From contig JAJZZU010000090.1 in the NCBI GenBank assembly GCA_021797365.1, positions 1-8,421 on the forward strand: 8,421 bases of DNA, given 5' to 3'. Position numbers and translations under genes: made by a program. The stretch comes from Pseudomonadota bacterium. GTDB lineage: Bacteria > Pseudomonadota > Gammaproteobacteria > Acidiferrobacterales > Acidiferrobacteraceae. This document shows, in pieces, positions 5,517 to 8,421 of this stretch (within the stretch, counting starts at the first letter, position 1; each line of letters starts with the position of its first letter). The notes below the pieces were generated by a model. It was not told the DNA's origin and made no database searches. It saw only the letters and a list, made by a program, of their open reading frames with translations.

Positions 5517-6166
5517 GCGAGGTGCGTATTCGGGATATCGTGCATGCGGCTTTGCTTGTCGCGGGGGAGCCGCTCACCCTGGAACGTCTCGGGTCTTTGT
5601 TCGCCGATGAAGCGCGGCCGGAACGGGACGAACTTCTGCAGGCGCTCGAGGATGTTCGCAACGCGTGTAACGGTGGCCCCTTGGAGCTTCAGTGCATAGA
5701 CAAGGCGTATAGACTCCAAACCCGCGCGGAGTATGCGCCATGGTTGAATCGTCTGTTCGCAGAGCGGCCAGCGCGTTACTCGCGCGCGGTCCTCGAGACG
5801 CTTGCGGTCATCGCTTATCGGCAGCCGACGACCCGAGGTGAAATCGAGGCGATTCGCGGCGTGGCGGTCAGTTCAGACATCATAAAGACGCTGTTATCAC
5901 GGGAATGGATTCGGCAAGTAGGGACGAAGGAGGTTCCGGGAAGGCCGGCCTTGTACGGGACGACGCGCGCCTTTCTGGAGAACTTCAATTTGACGTCTCT
6001 GGGGGAGTTGCCGCCCCTGAGTGAACTGCGGATCGCGACTGATGATGAGGGTGCCCAGGCGTTCGTGCCGGTTGGTCTATCGGTAGGCTCTTCGGCCACC
6101 GAGTCCGAAGCCACCGAGTCCGAGGCTACTGAACCCGAGGAGGGCGGGTCGGGGGCGGTCTTGTGA
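5513..6166 (+). CDS. scpB: Segregation and condensation protein ScpB
   Basis: ScpB is the winged-helix partner that binds the ScpA linker as a dimer in the SMC condensin complex. Family marks in this 217-residue protein are the N-terminal helix AALLVAGEPLTLERL (12-26), then SRAVLETLAVIAYRQPTTRGEIEAIRG (90-116, shown here only as a landmark region), the helix SSDIIKTLL (120-128) and GRPALYGTTRAFLENF (143-158) with LPPL (166-169). Residues 195-209 form an acidic tail made of three copies of a five-residue repeat (ATESE, ATESE, ATEPE). AAAGG lies seven bases before ATG at 5513, and the start overlaps the scpA stop. The end overlaps the GTG of rluB (GTGA). Confidence 0.95.
   Translation: MSEVRIRDIVHAALLVAGEPLTLERLGSLFADEARPERDELLQALEDVRNACNGGPLELQCIDKAYRLQTRAEYAPWLNRLFAERPARYSRAVLETLAVIAYRQPTTRGEIEAIRGVAVSSDIIKTLLSREWIRQVGTKEVPGRPALYGTTRAFLENFNLTSLGELPPLSELRIATDDEGAQAFVPVGLSVGSSATESEATESEATEPEEGGSGAVL
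6095..6139 (+). repeat. Three tandem 15-bp repeats in the scpB tail
   Basis: Three in-frame copies of a 15-bp unit encode ATESE, ATESE and ATEPE. The first two copies differ at one base (GAA or GAG in the last codon); the third has diverged at several mostly silent positions. The unit length is a multiple of three, so copy changes keep the frame. They lengthen the acidic, probably disordered tail beyond the conserved ScpB domain. Confidence 0.9.
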
Positions 6167-6912
6167 GCGAGAAACTGCAGAAAGTTCTGGCGCAGCGAGG
6201 GCTCGGATCACGGCGTGAGATGGAGCGGATTATCTTGGCCGGGCGCGTCAAGGTCGATGGTCGGGTGGCGACGCTTGGGGAACGGGTCGATCCCGGCGGA
6301 GACATCGTAGTCGATGGCTGGCGACTGGGGCACCGGCCGCTCCCGAAAGGTCGCGTGCTCGTATACCATAAGATGACAGGCGAGATGTGCACGCGGAGCG
6401 ACCCTGGGGGTCGACCGCTCGTATTCGACAAGCTCCCGGCGATTCGTCAGGGACGGTGGGTGGCCGTGGGACGACTGGATATCAACTCGTCTGGTCTCAT
6501 GCTTTTTACAACCGATGGGGAATTGGCGGCGCGCCTCATGCATCCTTCGACGGGTGTGGTGCGCCGTTACGCCGTGCGTGTTCTTGGGCGTGCGAGCCCG
6601 GATGCCTTTGCGCAATTGACGCAAGGCATCATGCTCGAGGATGGGATGGCGCGCTTTACGGAGATGAGGGATGCGGGTGGTGATGGCGCCAACCATTGGT
6701 ATCACGTTGCCATTATGGAGGGGCGCAAACGTGAGGTCCGGCGGTTGTTTGCCGCTGCGGGGCTCGTGGTGAGTCGCCTGATCCGTATTGGCTATGGTCC
6801 GGTGGACTTACCGCGAACCTTGCGACCGGGCTGCAGTCGCCCGCTTGCCTCGCCAGCGGTGGCCGAACTGTATACCGTCGCAGGCCTGGTGGCTCCGCAA
6901 AAATCCCGGTGA
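6163..6912 (+). CDS. rluB: 23S rRNA pseudouridine synthase, RluB/RsuA family
   Basis: This 249-residue protein converts a uridine in 23S rRNA to pseudouridine; E. coli RluB acts at U2605 near the peptidyl-transferase centre. An S4 RNA-binding domain fills residues 1-60 (EKLQKVLAQRGLGSRREMER, then GRVKVDG). The catalytic domain has VAVGRLDINSSGLMLFTTDG (100-119), with Asp106 as the expected catalytic residue, RRYAVRV (134-140), and the family end motif EGRKREVRRLF (186-196). E. coli RluB is longer because of a basic C-terminal tail that is missing here, so RluE or RsuA are alternatives, but the position after scpB strongly favours RluB. The GTG start at 6163 overlaps the scpB stop (GTGA); AGGAGG is 18 bases upstream, so coupling probably drives initiation. 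Its stop overlaps the next GTG in the same way. Confidence 0.93.
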   Translation: MSEKLQKVLAQRGLGSRREMERIILAGRVKVDGRVATLGERVDPGGDIVVDGWRLGHRPLPKGRVLVYHKMTGEMCTRSDPGGRPLVFDKLPAIRQGRWVAVGRLDINSSGLMLFTTDGELAARLMHPSTGVVRRYAVRVLGRASPDAFAQLTQGIMLEDGMARFTEMRDAGGDGANHWYHVAIMEGRKREVRRLFAAAGLVVSRLIRIGYGPVDLPRTLRPGCSRPLASPAVAELYTVAGLVAPQKSR

Positions 6913-7589
6913 AGGCGTCCCACCTTGTTCGTGTCTATCAGGACCTTTTCGCACATTACGGGCCGCGGCATTGGTGGCCTGCGGATTCCCCCTTCGAGGT
7001 CATGGTCGGGGCGGTGTTGACCCAGAATACGTCGTGGACCAATGTGGAGCGCGCCCTTCAGCGCATGAAGGGTGTCGTGGCACTCGAGGCCGCACCCATA
7101 GCGGCCCTACCCGTGGACGTCCTGGCCGACGCGTTACGTCCCGCGGGTTATTATAACGTCAAGGCGCAGAGGCTCCAGGCCCTGTGCCGGTGGGTCGTCG
7201 ACCAAGGGGGCATGGAGACGCTCCATGGGATGGAGACGCAAGCGCTGCGCACCGGGCTTCTGGGTGTCCATGGCGTCGGACCGGAGACGGCGGACGATAT
7301 CGTTCTCTACGCGTTTGGTCGCCCGGTTTTTGTGATCGATGCGTACACGCGGCGGCTCTTTGCGCGCCTGGGTTTTGTGCAGGGCCACGAGACCTACGAA
7401 GACATGCGGGAGCACTTCGAACGGGCCCTGCCCCATGACCCGGTTCTCTATAATGAATACCATGCGCTGATCGTCGAGCATGCGAAGACAACGTGCCGGA
7501 CACGGCCGTTGTGCCAGGAATGTGTCTTGCGATCGCGGTGCCGGGCCGTCTCGCCCACCGAGCCAGACAAAGGCATCGACGGGCGTTAG
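6909..7589 (+). CDS. Endonuclease III-like DNA glycosylase lacking the lyase lysine
   Basis: This 226-residue HhH-GPD base-excision-repair protein removes damaged bases from DNA. The N-terminal part has SPFEVMVGAVLTQNTSW (27-43), the substrate-binding helix of the family. The helix-hairpin-helix reads GVHGVGPETADDI (119-131), followed by VIDAYTRRLFARLG (142-155). Asp144 corresponds to the catalytic Asp of endonuclease III (Asp138 in E. coli), but the catalytic Lys (120 in E. coli) is Glu126, as in monofunctional MagIII-type 3-methyladenine glycosylases. Four cysteines near the end (196, 202, 205, 211; C-x5-C-x2-C-x5-C) should hold a [4Fe-4S] cluster, with one residue less in the first gap than in Nth. 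It is therefore probably a glycosylase without AP-lyase activity, not a true Nth. The GTG start overlaps the rluB stop (GTGA). The protein ends in a short charged tail. Confidence 0.85.
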   Translation: MKASHLVRVYQDLFAHYGPRHWWPADSPFEVMVGAVLTQNTSWTNVERALQRMKGVVALEAAPIAALPVDVLADALRPAGYYNVKAQRLQALCRWVVDQGGMETLHGMETQALRTGLLGVHGVGPETADDIVLYAFGRPVFVIDAYTRRLFARLGFVQGHETYEDMREHFERALPHDPVLYNEYHALIVEHAKTTCRTRPLCQECVLRSRCRAVSPTEPDKGIDGR

Positions 7590-7618
7590 CTATGGTTCAT
7601 CGGATGATTAGCGGGTGG

Positions 7619-7633
7619 GCAACCTGGAGTTGC
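7619..7633 (+). other. Small hairpin upstream of mlaA
   Basis: GCAAC and GTTGC form a five-pair stem with a five-base loop (CTGGA) in the 63-bp gap before mlaA, ending nine bases before the ribosome site. It is not followed by a T run, so it is not a classic terminator. The rest of the gap shows no clear promoter. It may have no function. Confidence 0.2.
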
Positions 7634-7642
7634 AGAGACATT

Positions 7643-7650
7643 AAGGAGGG
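7643..7650 (+). promoter_or_regulatory. Strong ribosome site of mlaA
   Basis: AAGGAGGG is a full Shine-Dalgarno match, the best in the window. It ends three bases before ATG at 7654 and abuts an in-frame GTG at 7651. The GTG is too close to be used, so ATG at 7654 is the likely start. Confidence 0.7.
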
Positions 7651-7653
7651 GTG

Positions 7654-8355
7654 ATGGCGCAAAGATGGGCGATAGCGATCATGGCGGCGTACATGCTCCT
7701 GGGTGGCTGCGCAACCACGGGCATGCGCCCGGCACACGGTCCAGACGACCCACTCAAACCTCTGAACAAGAAGATTTTTGTTTTCAACCAGCACCTGGAT
7801 CGCGTACTCCTGAAGCCGACCGCTGAGGCCTATGTCGGACTGACACCGTTGCCGCTGCGGCGTGGGATCAGCGATTTCTTTGCCAACCTTGACGACGTGA
7901 AGGTGATCGTCAATGAGTCGCTGGAGGGCCGCGCGGGCCCGGCCTTTCTCGAGACCGCACGCTTTCTCGTCAATTCCACTCTCGGCCTACTCGGCCTGAT
8001 CGATGTCGCAACGCCCCTTGGTTTACCCGCCCATAACGCGGGCTTCGGGGAGACCTTGGCGGTCTGGGGGGTGCGTAGCGGTCCTTATGTGGTGTTGCCG
8101 CTCTTTGGCCCAAGCGACGTCCGCGATGCCGTAGGGTTGGGTCTCGACAGCTTCACCAATCCTCCCACCTATTTGAGTGACCCGTCGGCGATGTGGGGCG
8201 CCTACGGCGCGCAGCTTGTCGATACACGCTCACATTACCTGCATCAGGGCCTGCTCATGCGACTGGCCGCAGGCGGACACGAGTACACGTTCGTGCGCGA
8301 TGCGTTCTGGCAAAAGCGCCGGGCGCTCATCCGTCGCCGCCGCGCCGGCCACTAG
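7654..8355 (+). CDS. mlaA: MlaA family outer-membrane lipoprotein (VacJ)
   Basis: MlaA sits in the outer membrane and removes phospholipids from its outer leaflet, passing them to periplasmic MlaC in the Mla pathway that keeps outer-membrane lipid asymmetry. The 233-residue protein starts with a lipoprotein signal ending in the lipobox LGGC, so Cys19 is the lipidated residue; Ala at +2 agrees with sorting to the outer membrane. Family motifs follow: DPLKPLNKKIFVFNQHLD (31-48 region), LKPTAEAYVGLTPLPLRRG, FFANLDDV, ARFLVNSTLGLLGLIDVA, GFGETLAVWGVRSGPYVVLP and FGPSDVRDAVG, ending near TNPPTYL. The length is close to the usual 230-250. The other mla genes are not in this window, which is common because mlaA is often separate. 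It lies 63 bp after the glycosylase gene with its own strong ribosome site. Its stop codon overlaps an apparent convergent gene's stop. Confidence 0.95.
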   Translation: MAQRWAIAIMAAYMLLGGCATTGMRPAHGPDDPLKPLNKKIFVFNQHLDRVLLKPTAEAYVGLTPLPLRRGISDFFANLDDVKVIVNESLEGRAGPAFLETARFLVNSTLGLLGLIDVATPLGLPAHNAGFGETLAVWGVRSGPYVVLPLFGPSDVRDAVGLGLDSFTNPPTYLSDPSAMWGAYGAQLVDTRSHYLHQGLLMRLAAGGHEYTFVRDAFWQKRRALIRRRRAGH

Positions 8356-8421
8356 GATTCCCTTTCTGGCGTAGTCCAGGTAAAATCGTCGAATTTCTGC
8401 GCCTTGGGCGCCTTAATGGGG
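8352..8421 (-). CDS. Possible 3' end of a convergent gene (partial)
   Basis: Read on the minus strand, the right edge gives an open frame of 22 codons ending in TAG at 8352-8354. The visible end reads PIKAPKAQKFDDFTWTTPER followed by Glu, Ser and stop. The composition looks like an ordinary soluble protein tail, and the neighbouring minus frame that starts at the edge stops at once. The stop overlaps that of mlaA in a shared CTAG, a common tail-to-tail arrangement. I do not recognise the protein, and 22 codons are too few to be sure it is coding. If it is not, this stretch is simply the gap after mlaA. Confidence 0.4.
   Translation of the reverse strand, partial: PIKAPKAQKFDDFTWTTPERES

Noticed and set aside
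8381..8386. TAAAAT as a promoter -10 after mlaA
   Set aside because: No -35 at a fitting distance, no gene start with a ribosome site follows within the window, and the stretch is better read as the end of a convergent gene.
8399..8411. GCGCC-TTG-GGCGC hairpin as the mlaA terminator
   Set aside because: There is no T run after it, it lies 44 bases past the stop, and it falls inside the apparent convergent coding frame.

Overview
The window is a GC-rich, tightly packed stretch of bacterial chromosome. Its gene content and order (RNase AM, YciO, site-2 protease, TrpRS, ScpA, ScpB, RluB in a row, plus YciI-BolA and MlaA) are typical of Gammaproteobacteria, where the rnm-yciO pair and the yciO/peptidase/trpS/scpAB/rluB order recur. 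The high GC and the sequences would fit a free-living, possibly chemolithotrophic, gammaproteobacterium, but I cannot name a genus from sequence alone. No tRNA, rRNA, CRISPR array, transposase or prophage gene was seen.

Layout. On the minus strand at the left lie a bolA-family gene (cut by the window edge) and yciI, joined by a 4-nt stop/start overlap. A 175-bp non-coding gap follows, then an unrecognised 243-residue protein, also on the minus strand. From about 1374 the plus strand carries one long gene train: rnm (RNase AM, PHP domain), yciO, a site-2-protease-family membrane protein, trpS, scpA, scpB, rluB and an endonuclease III-like DNA glycosylase. Neighbours overlap by 1-4 nt or are separated by 0-12 bp, so an operon with translational coupling is likely. 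After a 63-bp gap comes mlaA, an outer-membrane lipoprotein gene. It appears to meet, tail to tail, the last codons of another minus-strand gene that runs off the right edge.

How the genes work together. The central operon is a housekeeping set: rRNA 5'-end maturation (Rnm), rRNA pseudouridylation (RluB), tRNA charging (TrpRS), chromosome condensation (ScpA and ScpB, partners of SMC) and base-excision repair (the glycosylase). MlaA helps keep phospholipids out of the outer leaflet of the outer membrane. BolA-family proteins partner with monothiol glutaredoxins in Fe-S handling.

I found no convincing undescribed multi-gene system. The points most worth a second look are: a four-cysteine Fe-S-type motif in a TrpRS that also has a large insertion; a DNA glycosylase with Glu in place of the endonuclease III catalytic Lys; an extended -10 element placed so that the site-2 protease mRNA could be leaderless; and the unrecognised 243-residue protein that sits back to back with rnm.
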